64,000 nucleotides of DNA from Semisulcospira habei (GCA_036245525.1 BTPG01000004.1:16924631-16988630); one strand, 5' to 3'; positions 35,298-45,660 are shown, counted from the first letter of the stretch. Notes: a model not told the origin generated them from the sequence alone. Numbers and translations are program-made.

Positions 35298-35941
35298 GAA
35301 GCCACTCTGTATCTATGCCCAGTGGATGGCTTTGCGCTCTTTGGAGCTGACTGAACACATATTTCAAAAACGAATGTTGCGATCACTGGCAGTGGAGTGT
35401 TTAGTAAAGAAATAAGTCCCGGTGGAAAACAAATAACCAGATATGTAATAATTATTAGTCTGTTCGAATCGGCTTCACAAATAAAAGCTAGTCTACATAG
35501 AGAGAACGAATTCAGAGAATCTAATCCGCTACGTCATCCCATCGTCGTGGCTACAAAACTTCAAATAATAAGGATGGTACAAGCGTTGGATTCCGCTTGT
35601 AACATAGTTACGCATAAATCTGAAAACACATTTCAACACCATTAATTGTGTTTGTTATGCCTTGTCGACACGCCTAATGAACTTTAATATCAGTTTGGAC
35701 ACGCAGCAAAAGCACACGCGTAATCACACTTATTTGTTCTGCGCTGCCGTTAGCGTGTCAATCCATTTTTAGCTGTTTCTTGTACTAATAGCGTTGTATA
35801 GGACGGAGTGGAGTCATTGTCAGGCAAAGACGACGTGTGCTGAACTGGATTGTCCTGTGTCTAAATGAACCATATCTAGACCTGTGTGGAGCGTTTCGTA
35901 ACCATCTGTTACAGAGGTATATATTTGAACAGTTACGCCGG
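35298..35941. other. No gene seen
   Basis: Unassigned DNA. Confidence 0.55.
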
Positions 35942-36121
35942 TAGTGGTGGTAATACTGTCACAAGCATAGATAATAGGCCCTTTTATATCGACTAATGTG
36001 GACAGAGCTCTGCAACAGTTACAATTTGTTATTTTCTCATTCTTCTTTTGTGTACATTGCTACACAGACATAGAAAAAGACGTTATTATCTATGCTTGTG
36101 ACAGTATTACCACCACCACCA
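35942..36121. repeat. Inverted repeat, ~35 bp arms, ~110 bp loop
   Basis: GGTGGTAATACTGTCACAAG then CATAGATAATA at the left, and the exact inverse (TATTATCTATGCTTGTGACA then GTATTACCACC) at the right. Could be a MITE-like element; no target duplication noted. Confidence 0.75.
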
Positions 36122-36349
36122 TGAACAACAACACTGTGACAATGATACACAAACTACACCACTCTGGCTATCTTCCTCGATTTACTGCCGCGCAGCCAGT
36201 GTGAAACTACACTTGAAAGCAATGCATGTTATGTATGATCGACGAAACAAGGCGCTGTTAATATTTAAGTTTAAAGTTTTAATTAAAATACTGAAAAGTT
36301 AATTCAGAATAAAATATTTTTCCCCATAGACAGTAAAAGCAATGCATGT

Positions 36350-36560
36350 TCTCCTCAACGGACTTGGTACACCCCATCTATTCCAATACTCTTTTAGGCG
36401 GCTGTGTGGCAGTTCGTTTCCGACGCTTATGCCTGTGTCCACAACACACGTTCTCCGCAACGGACTCGGTACACCCCATCTACTCTATTACTCTTTTATG
36501 CCGCTGCGAGGAAGTTCGCACTTGGCTGTCTGCGATACTGCCAGTGTTGTAGGAACTGAA
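36350..36560. repeat. ~102 bp tandem duplication, diverged
   Basis: TCTCCTCAACGGACTTGGTA then CACCCCATCTATTC recurs ~102 bp later as TCTCCGCAACGGACTCGGTA. Both continue TACTCTTTTA. Confidence 0.8.
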
Positions 36561-36644
36561 AGCACACTTTCTGAAATATTGATGCCCGCTGAGAGAAAAA
36601 AGACCTCACCGGGACGAATCCCCTTCAAATCTGCAGACAACGTC

Positions 36645-36733
36645 GGGAGATGGATCGACCATAATGACCCGATGCTTGTGCCTGATTAGCTTGGCGCCGA
36701 AAGGTGCCAAGCTAAACAGCCACTACCATTAAG
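36645..36733. mobile_element. Family B core fragment
   Basis: GGGAGATGGATCGACCATAA ... TTAGCTTGGCGCCGAAAGGT then GCCAAGCTAAACAGCC; terminal regions lost. Confidence 0.65.
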
Positions 36734-37134
36734 TAACCGTTTTCCACTCCAAAAGCGGAATACGCACCGCCCTTCTCTTATCACAGTTGACTTTGCTTTG
36801 CGTTTTGTCACAGAATACGACGAGACAATTTAAGCCATTTGACTCTGGGATGCAAAGGGAGATGCAGATGCGCATGACTGTGTATGCCAGCTACGCCTGA
36901 CAGCGTTCCATGGTACGCAAGATCGAGGACACAAAAAGCGACACTTTCAGTGTCAAAAGTGGAATCCTTTCGTTGTTTTGTTGATGTTATCACGATTTCG
37001 CCATTTGAAGCCGCGATGACCGTACGTAAAATATTGTCATCGAATAACATAGCCGGACAATAAGGAGGAATATTGAAGAGTGCGTGAAGGTGACTTTAAC
37101 CCTCTTTCTGCCAGTCATCACGGATTTCGCGTGT
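36734..37134. other. No gene seen
   Basis: Unassigned. TTAACCCTCTTTCTGCCAGT at 37098 resembles a family A terminus. Confidence 0.5.
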
Positions 37135-37348
37135 TTAACCCATTCAGCTCTGACGCACTACAGCAGGAGATGGGTCGACCATGATAATTCAAGGGCAGTG
37201 CCAGAATAGCTTGGCGTCTGTCGACGCCAAGCTAATCTGGCACGGCCCTTGAATTTTCATGGTCGATCCATCTCCTGCAACAGGTGCATAGTTGTTAGAT
37301 GACGCCTCCAAAATTTGGAAAATACGTGCGCCGGGCTGAGTGAGTTAA
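37135..37348. mobile_element. Family B palindromic element, complete
   Basis: TTAACCCATTCAGCTCTGAC ... GCCGGGCTGAGTGAGTTAA. The arms differ at one position, GAATAGC on the left against GCTAATC on the right. Confidence 0.86.
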
Positions 37349-37359
37349 AGCCACTGCAC

Positions 37360-37743
<384 letters not shown>

Positions 37744-37868
37744 GGAGGTGAGTTGTGCTCACGATCGACGTCACACAGTTGAAGAGCGGCTCTGCACATT
37801 TTTAGCATTTTGCAACATAATTACTTAATGAGTGACTTTAGAACAACGACAGGGTGATTCAGCTCATC

Positions 37869-38780
37869 ATGCCGATCAGTTCGGTAGCTTTTCGTGCCAT
37901 TTGCGGTACCTTTTACTGGACTTTTCATAACTTCATGGCTCGCAAAGCACAGAGGAAGGCAGCCCTACGTTACCGCACTGTCAGTGTCAGCGGACCGGTG
38001 GCAGTCATTCTCGTGTTTTTGGTCGGCTTTCTGCTCCGGTGTGGCGATGTCGAAGCGAACCCAGGCCCACCGAAACGACAGACTCTTTTGACAGGCCAGG
38101 GGAACCAAGACAACCAGTCGCCCGGGGGTCAGGCAAACGCAGTGTCTGAGCCGACCATCGCTGATGTGTTTAAAATGTTGAATGTGATGGACAAAAAGAT
38201 GGACAGTATGAAAGCTACAATGCAGGAGCAGATGGACAAAATTCAGAGTGACTTTACTGCGGTGATGAAAGAAAACAAAGAGTTGAAGGAGAAAGTTACG
38301 CAGCTGGAGGATAAGCTGGATGATTTGGAGGGGCGGAGCAGACGCAAGAATCTGATCTTTCACGGAATCCCCCACCCCCAGGGGCGCTCAGAGACTTGGG
38401 CGGACTGTGAGAAAGCTGTCAAGTCAATGTTGAAGGACGAGATGGGCATAGAGGAGGAGATCGAGGTGGAGCGTGCCCATCGTCTGAAGGGGGGCAAGGC
38501 GCCCCACCCCATCATCGTGTGCTTCAACAAGTACAAAGACAAGGAGCGGATCCTGTTTGAGCGAAGAACGCTGAAGGAGAACAAGTCCCGGGTCTACATC
38601 TCTGAGGACTTCACCCCTCGGGTGAGAGACGTGCGCCGCAAGCTGCTACCCTTCCTCAAGGAGGCCAAGCAGGCGGGGAAGAAGGCCTTCCTCCGCTTCG
38701 ACTCCCTCGTTGTTGAGGGAAAGACCCACGCATACGACGCTGCTACCCAGAGGCCAGTGGAGCGCAGGGGGCAGAAATGA
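37869..38780 (+). CDS. LINE-B ORF1 protein with N-terminal 2A motif, coiled coil and RNA-binding fold
   Basis: 303 codons from ATG at 37869; an upstream in-frame GTG at 37854 is less likely. Residues 1-42 are basic and aromatic; 43-56 are hydrophobic (PVAVILVFLVGFLL) and could act as a signal or anchor; 60-67 are the 2A sequence DVEANPGP; about 97-155 form a Lys/Glu-rich heptad coiled coil (ELKEKVTQLEDKLDDLE); about 158-240 resemble the RRM of L1-type ORF1 proteins (SRRKNLIFHGIP, ERAHRLKGGKAPHPIIVCF, KDKERILFERR); the rest is the basic C-terminal domain (YISEDFTPRVRDVRRKL). Such proteins trimerise through the coiled coil and coat element RNA. Ribosome skipping at the 2A would release the hydrophobic leader and leave the RNA-binding part starting at Pro67. 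The frame is intact. It stops with TGA, and the downstream endonuclease frame is the same frame. Confidence 0.85.
   Translation: MPISSVAFRAICGTFYWTFHNFMARKAQRKAALRYRTVSVSGPVAVILVFLVGFLLRCGDVEANPGPPKRQTLLTGQGNQDNQSPGGQANAVSEPTIADVFKMLNVMDKKMDSMKATMQEQMDKIQSDFTAVMKENKELKEKVTQLEDKLDDLEGRSRRKNLIFHGIPHPQGRSETWADCEKAVKSMLKDEMGIEEEIEVERAHRLKGGKAPHPIIVCFNKYKDKERILFERRTLKENKSRVYISEDFTPRVRDVRRKLLPFLKEAKQAGKKAFLRFDSLVVEGKTHAYDAATQRPVERRGQK
38046..38069 (+). other. 2A ribosome-skipping motif DVEANPGP in LINE-B ORF1
   Basis: The codons read Asp-Val-Glu-Ala-Asn-Pro-Gly-Pro, preceded by FLVGFLLRCG, meeting the DxExNPGP consensus. At such motifs the ribosome fails to join Gly to the final Pro and then resumes, giving two proteins from one frame. 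The hydrophobic run before the motif is typical of active 2A sequences. 2A sequences in ORF1 of animal non-LTR elements are established; activity here is inferred. Confidence 0.88.
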
Positions 38781-39427
38781 GGGGCAGGCCGGCATGTTGA
38801 CCCAGCAACCAGGAGAAGACAGTCCGTCCCTCATTCAGACCCCCAGGGCCCCCACCATGTGTCTTCAAAGGACGACTTACCTGCACACACATGCGCTCAA
38901 GTGCCCATACTCAAACCCACACCCGCACACTGTGATGATGAAAGTGGTAGTGATGAAAGTGGTAGCTCTATGTTTCGCATCATGGCATGGAATATCCAAG
39001 GTCTTGCAAATAAGCTGAAAAGTGTTTCTTTTAGGCAGTTCTGTGAAAAGTGTCAAATTTTTGCATTTTCAGAGATCTGGTCGTGTAAGCAAAATGTTAT
39101 AGAGGATACCTTTCCAGAGTATCAGGTGTTTTTTTCACCACGTACACAAAAGTTAAAAGGGGGCGTGGCCGTGTGTGTACATAAATCTATAGCCTGTCAT
39201 GTGTTGCGTTTAATGCAGGCAGCTGAGGATATTGTGTTTCTAAAGATCGGTAAGTCTGTTTTGAATTCTGCATCTGATGTTTTGGCAGCATTTGTGTATG
39301 TGGCTCCAGAGCGTTCTGTTGTATATGGTGAAGATAACGTTGATGGTTTTGAAGTGTTAGAAAACTACATGTCTCAAGTGTTACGTGCTCACCCTGAGCT
39401 GCCTTGGCTATTATGTGGCGATTTTAA
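38781..39427 (+). pseudogene. LINE-B ORF2, 5' part: endonuclease, interrupted
   Basis: The frame is open immediately after the ORF1 TGA and shares its phase. The APE-type endonuclease begins at an in-frame ATG at 38970: FRIMAWNIQGL (catalytic Asn codon at 38991), IFAFSEIW (catalytic Glu near 39072), KGGVAVCV, FVYVAPER and PWLLCGDF. The coding sequence is cut in the GDFNAR motif where the DNA transposon starts; the short frame beyond (to 39497) is transposon sequence. The endonuclease nicks target DNA to prime reverse transcription. The start is uncertain: no ATG precedes 38970 in frame with good context, leaving reinitiation or read-through of the single UGA as options. Confidence 0.85.
39424..39427. 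repeat. TTAA target-site duplication, left
   Basis: TTAA lies inside the Phe-Asn codons of GDFNAR and is repeated at 46893-46896. Because the target is itself palindromic, a 2 bp TA duplication with two more terminal bases would give the same sequence. Confidence 0.75.
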
Positions 39428-39835
39428 AGGTCCTGGTTCAGCAATTAGTCAGTTGAGGACAGCGAAAAAAAATTTCGAAGTACGCTACCTGACTTGAAGT
39501 GCAACCCTGACAGGGCCTCATCAGATGGGATCCCCGAACATTCACGTTACTAGAGCTGCTGTAGAGTGTCAGACGTCCTTGACGGCTGTCACAGTTCATG
39601 CAAACAGGTATACGCCACTCAGCTGCCAAAGGTCACTTCCAGTTGCATCTGTCCGTACACGGTAACACCCACAATTCTCGTGCAACAACAACGAAAGATG
39701 ACTATCCAACTTTCACTTCTGGGCCGGTACTGGGAAGCACTGAGCGACGTCCACAGCGTCCCAAAAATGGCCCAGGGAATGGTGACGGTACGTCGAACAT
39801 GCTATATCGTGGTCTTCTCATTTCTTATGTCCTCG
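39428..39835 (+). repeat. Left terminal inverted repeat with exon-like segment
   Basis: Runs from AGGTCCTGGTTCAGCAATTA to about CTATATCGTGGTCTTCTC. It includes GAGTGTCAGACGTCCTTGAC then GGCTGTCACAGTT, identical to the right repeat apart from sporadic changes. GGTGACGGTACGTC near 39785 resembles a 5' splice site. Confidence 0.82.
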
Positions 39836-40491
39836 CATTTATCCAAAACAAGGTTTCCTCGAAAGCGTTTGCAAACAACAAGTCTTTATGGTAGTCGCCA
39901 TTTTTACGAAGGGAAGCTACTAGATAATGTGTGTGTAAGGGACAGCACTCCCGTGCTAAGCAACGCGCAAACGCCCACCTCAAAACGATTTTATTTTTCA
40001 CAAAAGCCTGGGAGATAATTTACAGGTCATCATGCAACAATGTGATGTGCATGGGTGACAGTGCGAGAATATGAAATGAATGTAAACGGGACATAAATAT
40101 GCCCCATAAATCCATGGCCAGCAAGCGATATATACATTCCCATGAGCTCCTGCGGATGCAGGGGCTCATGAGAATGTATGACTTTTGCATTTGGAACAGG
40201 CTGGCTGAAGGCCTGTTCTGTCTGAACCAAACAGCTGAAATTCAGCTTTTCGGGATTTTGAAAAGCTGAATCAGCTTCTAGGAGTGAAGACGGTCACCCA
40301 TTGATGTGATTGTGCCTGTTCGTGTGTGTTACACGGACATAAAATTTGATTCCATTATAAGAATCTAAGCACTAGGTAATATTTTGCTTTGTCGTTTACT
40401 TCTCATCTTGTTTTTTTTTTTTTTTTTGTATCACAAAAGATAATTACCGTCTGCAAACTTGATGAGTTCAGTGATAATATTTTCTCCCCAG
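39836..40491. other. Transposon interior; family A hairpin at 40122-40188
   Basis: GCAAGCGATATATACATTCC ... GAATGTATGACTTTTGCAT with centre GCTCCTGCGGATGCAGGGGC is a family A hairpin inserted in the transposon. No gene is evident in the rest. Confidence 0.6.
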
Positions 40492-40609
40492 ACCAACTGC
40501 TGTCTATGCACACGCAATGCACCCTGCCCAATGCATACCTCATGCAGGTGCCTGACAGCAAACACCGATACACCAACTACAAGCTAAAGGGTGCACGAGC
40601 AAACGAGAG
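40492..40609 (+). other. Candidate plus-strand exon in the transposon
   Basis: Preceded by a T tract and CTCCCCAG (acceptor-like), followed by GAGAGGCAAGT, which fits a GC-type donor. The open frame reads QLLSMHTQCTLPNAYLMQVP then DSKHRYTNYKLKGARANE. A second, cysteine-rich frame is also open. No homology recognised. Confidence 0.35.
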
Positions 40610-41294
40610 GCAAGTTTCAAAATAATTAGATACAGGGCCGCAGCAGATGGTTCCGGCCTTCGCCATACCAATAATGTATACATTTTTTTGACAAGACCAT
40701 ATAATTATGTCTGTTTATGCCCTCGACCCAAATTAATTTAAATGTTACTAATTTTTCCATTTTTGGGGGGTTGTGCGAATTCTTCCCCCCCCCCCCCCCC
40801 CCCCCCCCCCCCCGCCCGATTGACTTTAGGAAGCAGATGAAAGCAAGCTGGCATCATGCAGGCATGCACCCCTTCGGCTGGAGCATTAGGTTTCTTTCAC
40901 CTCGTGCTATGGTTATGAGATATGAAATAAATGTTAGGAAACAGATATATATATATTATGTAATTGGTATTCTAACCACAATATATTTCATTCATAGTTT
41001 ATCTATGTTTGCACTGACAGCAAATCATGTGGGATTTATTTCTGATTACTCCATATAGCAATGTTCTCTATCAGAAAACTGAAATGACTCAACCCGCAAA
41101 AATAAATATCAAGGAAATATATCAGTTCACAACAGCAAGAGGTATATCTCACTTGATCTTCATTTTGTGACAAAAACATTGTTTTCAAATACACTTCAAC
41201 GTATGGTTTATTTGTTTATATCTGTACTGAGTGAAACTGTTAAAAATGCCTTTCATTGTGAGGCTTCTCTTATGAGTTTACCAAAATCGTCAAG
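40610..41294. other. Transposon interior, no gene; poly-C at 40786-40813
   Basis: Unassigned AT-rich sequence around a ~28 bp poly-C tract. Confidence 0.55.
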
Positions 41295-41423
41295 TACATC
41301 AATAAGTGTCTCTTGGCTTGACTTCACGAACGAAGATTCTATAGGGCTTGCCCACGTCGTCTGCAGGCATTTTCGTGGCTGCGAAGGCCAATCCGGGACA
41401 GGCAGGTTTACATCAATAAGTGT
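41295..41423 (-). mobile_element. 99 bp LINE-A copy (3' end only) with 15 bp target duplication
   Basis: 41310-41408, read on the minus strand, is CTGTCCCGGATTGGCCTTCG through GAAGTCAAGCCAAGAG, the last ~97 bases of LINE-A including part of the zinc-finger codons. It is flanked by exact TACATCAATAAGTGT at 41295-41309 and 41409-41423. It ends at the same base as LINE-A with no poly-A. Confidence 0.9.
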
Positions 41424-41556
41424 ATACATAAATAAAACACAATTACCATGATTGTCATAATTCCTAAAAATACAGCTGATTTTTTTTATGAAATGAGTAT
41501 GTCTATCCTCAACAAGACCAAGTAGTCTATGTACCCTACAGAACCACATAGTCCAG

Positions 41557-41715
41557 ATCAAAATGGTGACTGCGAAGCGTGTGTAATGCAGAGACGAACT
41601 CAACGAAAAAAAGAAAGACGCTTAGAAAAGACAGCTACAACACAATTTTATTCATATTATCTAGTAATAAATTGTGTTGTAACTGTCATTTCTAAGCGAC
41701 GTTCTTTCCTCATAG
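41557..41715. mobile_element. Family I inverted-repeat element
   Basis: AAAATGGTGACTGCGAAGCG, then GAAAGACGCTTAGAAAAGAC then AGCTACAACACAATTTTATT, mirrored by AATAAATTGTGTTGTAACTG then TCATTTCTAAGCGACGTTCT. The best preserved of six or seven family I copies. Confidence 0.75.
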
Positions 41716-41974
41716 GGTTCTTCTCTACAGAACAACATACATGTGCACTTTTACTTCCTGCACCATATATAACTGTAATAATACATGAGGCAAAAACACA
41801 AACAGAACAGAGACAACCATTTTAATTATAAAGAAACAATTTCAGTGATGTCATTGAATTATATGCATGGTATATTTTGCTTATGATGCTGTCATTCAAA
41901 CTTGGTCACTGTGTTTTGGTAAGTGAGGGAGAGGGGGGGGGGGGGGGGGGCTGGAGGGGGCGGGTACACATGCA

Positions 41975-42073
<99 letters not shown>

Positions 42074-42176
42074 GCAACGATTTCCTAATGTAATGTTACA
42101 TATGGCAATATAGTTCTATCATCATATGCTAAATTTTGCTATCCACCAAAATGCTAATATTGCCATGATTCCACAG
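41716..42176. repeat. G tract and (TA)n at 41977-42070
   Basis: G-rich 41930-41960, then ~45 TA units. Unassigned otherwise. Confidence 0.85.
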
Positions 42177-42366
42177 CAGACAGACAGCCTTCATGGACAG
42201 GTCCAACCAGTGAAGAGACAACAGACTGGCCAGTGTCAAACATGTCACCAAACTGCAGGGGCGTTAGCAGCAATGTCACACAGAAACTTTGGAACAGCAA
42301 ACAGCCTGATGCAGTGCAGTGTGCCCCAACTTGCTCTCAGCAGGCAGCTGCAAGACAAGAACAAAG
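42177..42366 (+). other. Candidate plus-strand exon in the transposon
   Basis: Bounded by TGATTCCACAG and ACAAAGGTCAGT, good splice-site matches. The 190 nt is open as DSLHGQVQPVKRQQTGQCQT then CHQTAGALAAMSHRNFGTAN and SLMQCSVPQLALSRQLQDKN. No family recognised. Confidence 0.4.
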
Positions 42367-43170
42367 GTCAGTTAGTACATGTGAAGATGTACTGCAAACA
42401 CTGTTCTAGATGAGTTTACTTGGCTACCGGGTATCAGCCAGTATAATCTACTCAACATGAAACCAACCGTAATGAATCAATCACAGCCAGTGTAATCAAT
42501 AAACTCCATACAAGACAGATTTGCAAAATAACTTTTACAAACAATTTCTTTGTCTCGGTGATGGTCAAACGATTTATACAGTTTTGTTCTAATAATAAAA
42601 GACATTGTAGCTTTGCAATGCTGCTTGGTAACATGATATTATATGAATATGTTTTCAGGCCAACATAACCAACTTTTCCCTGGGGGAGACTAAAGATGCA
42701 CTCAACCGATGAGCAGCCCCTGGTGACCATATCGAATGTGGGAGTAGAGGCGACACCTTATCAGCGCGTGACCAGTGAAGACAATCCGGCCTACTGTTTG
42801 TGTGGGAATCATCTAATAATAATGGACAACAAGAACTACTGAATTTGATCCAGCTGATCGAGTTAACAGAAGAACCAACTTTTCTAGATATTTGTAAGAA
42901 GCAGACCGAAGTCAAATTTTGCAGCGTCAAAAATTATAGCATCACATTTGCAAATAAAATTCCCACATTATAATAGCAATCAAACATCACCAACACTCTA
43001 CATACAGATTTTTTTCAGTTGTGGCATGAGAGCCATATGGGGCTTGGCAACAGCAAACACTGTTGCTCTTGTCAGGTGGCCATAATCAGATGGCAGTTTC
43101 TAAGCCCCAATCTAAACTACCTGAGGGCACTATCTGGTTGTGTATGTGTGTGAAACCAACCTCCAAGTCT
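42367..43170. other. Transposon interior; possible further plus-strand exon near 42659-42840
   Basis: TATGTTTTCAG at 42648-42658 is acceptor-like. From ATG at about 42699 a short frame reads MHSTDEQPLVTISNVGVEAT then PYQRVTSEDNPAYC before a stop, but no frame connects it to the acceptor. Left as a lead. Confidence 0.3.
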
Positions 43171-43298
43171 TTACTTCTGCTGAAAAACCACATCCACTCG
43201 TCGCTCAATCTTGTCATCTGTACTGCGTAGGTAATGTAACAAACTGGAGAGCTTCTCATCAGTGAGGCATTGGGGATACAAGGCCACGGAGCACATTC
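43171..43298 (-). other. Candidate last exon of a minus-strand gene
   Basis: After TTTTTTCTCATCAAG on the minus strand the frame reads MCSVALYPQCLTDEKLSSLL then HYLRSTDDKIERRVDVVFQQ K and stops at TAA (plus-strand 43171-43173). Amino-acid use looks coding, but the phase does not join cleanly to the preceding candidate exon. Confidence 0.4.
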
Positions 43299-43805
43299 CT
43301 TGATGAGAAAAAACAGAATGAAGAGAACATTTTCATTAACTTTTAAAATTTACTTTCTGTCATGGAGATTGTTTACATCTGTTTGTACAAGTAGTTGGGA
43401 CATGAATAAATGGACACATGCATGTAATATATACTCCATATTGTGCACTTTGTACTCTCTATACAAGAAAGTATTAAAGTTGAATGTAAAAGCAAAATGT
43501 TGGACATTTTTTGTTTTCAATACATTTGGACATTCTTCTTCATAAATTGCATACATGTCTGCTTTCATTTTTTATCCTTGTTATAACTACATACTGTAAA
43601 CAGTGCACATGAACAGGAATTCTGCACCTGACTTGCCATAAGAAAGAATTAGTTTTCATGGTCAGTGTCACAATCCTAAATAGTATATTTCTACAAATAC
43701 ATATACTGTAATGATACTGAAAATGACATGTACAATACTGCACTTGTACCAGAAATTGCACAAGTGTGTAACATACATGTACTATGCATATTTCTGCTGT
43801 GCTAC
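43299..43805. other. Probable intron of the transposon gene
   Basis: AT-rich, no coding signal, between two minus-strand candidate exons. Confidence 0.4.
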
Positions 43806-43970
43806 CTGGTATGCCACAGAGTGCCTGTTGCTAATCTTGGTATACTGCTTGCATACTTGGTGGTTGAAGTCAAGGATGGTAAGCCTGTTGCGCATTGTGT
43901 AGCCTTTGTAGCCAATGAAAGTTTTTTGGGGGGCCATTTCATTTTCAGCCACATAGATACATCCCCTTGA
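43806..43970 (-). other. Candidate transposase exon (C-terminal block)
   Basis: Bounded by GTGTTAG and CAGGTAGCAC on the minus strand; 165 nt, 55 codons: GCIYVAENEMAPQKTFIGYK then GYTMRNRLTILDFNHQVCKQ and YTKISNRHSVAYQ. The run R-LTILDFNHQV-K-xxxK matches, from memory, the C-terminal signature of a large animal transposase group (R-x-LA-x-LD-x-N-x-H). No database check possible. The competing minus-strand frame is also open. Confidence 0.45.
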
Positions 43971-44052
43971 CTAACACTCAAAACACTCAATGATGAGACT
44001 GAAACATATCTAAACTCTAAGTCAAAATAAGTGCATAAATAAGACATGATAC

Positions 44053-44156
44053 CTTGATCATGCCTGGCAAGGACACTCGTAATGTGTGGTGATGGTTGAT
44101 AACAGGCTTTATCCCTTGTTTCAAGTGGTGTTTAGCCTTTGGCAGCAGCAAAGAAA
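44053..44156 (-). other. Candidate transposase exon
   Basis: TGTTTTCAG acceptor and AAGGTATCATG donor on the minus strand. The open frame reads SLLLPKAKHHLKQGIKPVIN then HHHTLRVSLPGMIK. LKQGIKPVINH resembles the W-I-K-x-I-x-N-H segment that follows the D-V-W-H motif in the same transposase group. Its phase is one base off the neighbouring exon. Confidence 0.42.
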
Positions 44157-44344
44157 CTGAAAACAGATGGCCAATATAATAGATAAAGCAAAACCTGAAA
44201 GTAAAAAAAGCACAAAAGTGAAAATGTACCAGCAGCAGTTTATACTGAGTAGGTTATTTCGATGACAGGACAGTTTCGTGTGTTTTTGTTCTGCATACAC
44301 TCAAGGATATAATCCTCCATGTAAACACACAGCTCAACTCAAAC

Positions 44345-44407
44345 CTTTGATGCAATTCGCTTGCCTTTGTGCCACACATCAAAGTAATGATCCAGATGTT
44401 TCAGTGG
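44345..44407 (-). other. Candidate transposase exon with DVWH motif
   Basis: 63 nt on the minus strand between TTGATCGCAG and AAGGTTTGAG: PLKHLDHYFDVWHKGKRIAS K. The H-x2-F-DVWH-x-x-K-x-I string is the part I rely on most for the transposase call; in related transposases the Asp is thought to belong to the catalytic triad. I could not find the first-Asp exon. Confidence 0.45.
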
Positions 44408-44806
44408 CTGCGATCAAGTCAGTAATAATATACAAATCTATTTCATACTGGAAAAAAGATACATGCATTACAGTGTGGCAAACTGACCGGTAGCTAGCAC
44501 TAGCTGTTATGAAGACTTGGGAGAAAAACCACCATGGCACCATGATAATAATGTTTACTGTCAACTTGTAAATATACTTACAGTGTGGAGGTAGCAGTCA
44601 TATGTAAATCATAACTTAGTGTTGTGACAGCAATATTTCCAGGACACTATAAGCTACTTTATGTGTGATGTGATAACACTTTTACAAACAAAAATGATTT
44701 TGTGCAAGCGCACGGGTGTACCATACTTCAAAATCAAATGCCACCAAACTGATAATTACCTGAAAGTAGCAGGAGATTACAGTAGAACTCTGTCGGTGAC
44801 AACTTA
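44408..44806. other. Transposon interior, no exon assigned
   Basis: Nothing defensible on either strand. Confidence 0.4.
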
Positions 44807-44935
44807 TCGGACAGGTCTTGCTGTCTTCAGAAACTCGATGCCATGCTGTGCATTCACCAGTTTCAAGTCACCTGACCTTGTGACAGCCCTGCTGTCTAGA
44901 AACAAACCATAAACACAGTCATGGATGGACAAAAC
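44807..44935 (-). other. Candidate minus-strand exon
   Basis: Acceptor TTTCTTTTTCAACAG, then VLSIHDCVYGLFLDSRAVTR then SGDLKLVNAQHGIEFLKTAR PVR and a stop. It joins in phase to the exon at 45678-45828. No donor was found before the stop. Family not recognised. Confidence 0.42.
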
Positions 44936-45394
44936 CTGTTGAAAAAGAAATAAATACAGAAAATAGGCATGTGTGCACATACGCATGTACGTGTGGCTTT
45001 CTAAAAATGGCTTAGTCACAAAATAGCAGCACATTTGAGTGTTATGATATGGAGCAATATATACATACATGTATTTACATGATTCACAGAAAAACTAGCA
45101 ATAAAATATTTTGGTATACAAGAATGATAGTATAAGTTTTTGTCACTCATATTTCTCCTGTTCATAAGCTTGTGGTTTCAGGAAAATATGAGAAATACAT
45201 TGTATCAGTGGCAAGCCAACTTACAATAGACCACTTATATACCTGATTGTGAGTTTCATAATGAATTATGCACATACATGTATTGCTCTATTTCATCACA
45301 CTGAAATGTGCTGTTATTTTGTGAACAAATATATTTTAGGTTGATTATAGTGGTATAATTATTTTATCCTTACCTAGACCTGTTGATTATATTC
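44936..45394. other. Transposon interior, probable intron
   Basis: AT-rich, no coding signal. Confidence 0.4.
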
Positions 45395-45595
45395 TCATCC
45401 AGACAATTGCTGATGTTGTTTTCATACAGCGAGCAGCTGTACATTTGTTTTCATTCAGACAGCTGAACATTTTGTCTGTGTTCAGACAACTGCAGGTATA
45501 TTTTGTTTTTTTATTCAGACAGCTGTATATTTAATTCTATTCAGACAGCTGTATATTTTGTTCTAAATATAAGCCAGCTGTACATTTTGTCCCAA
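45395..45595. repeat. Minisatellite, ATTCAGACAGCTGTATATTT units
   Basis: Six or seven imperfect copies of TTCAGACAGCTGTACATTTT with variable spacers, inside a putative intron of the transposon. Confidence 0.8.
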
Positions 45596-45596
45596 G

Positions 45597-45598
<2 letters not shown>

Positions 45599-45659
<61 letters not shown>

Positions 45660-45660
45660 T
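45599..45660. repeat. (CA)n microsatellite
   Basis: About 30 CA units just inside the transposon exon at 45678. Confidence 0.95.
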
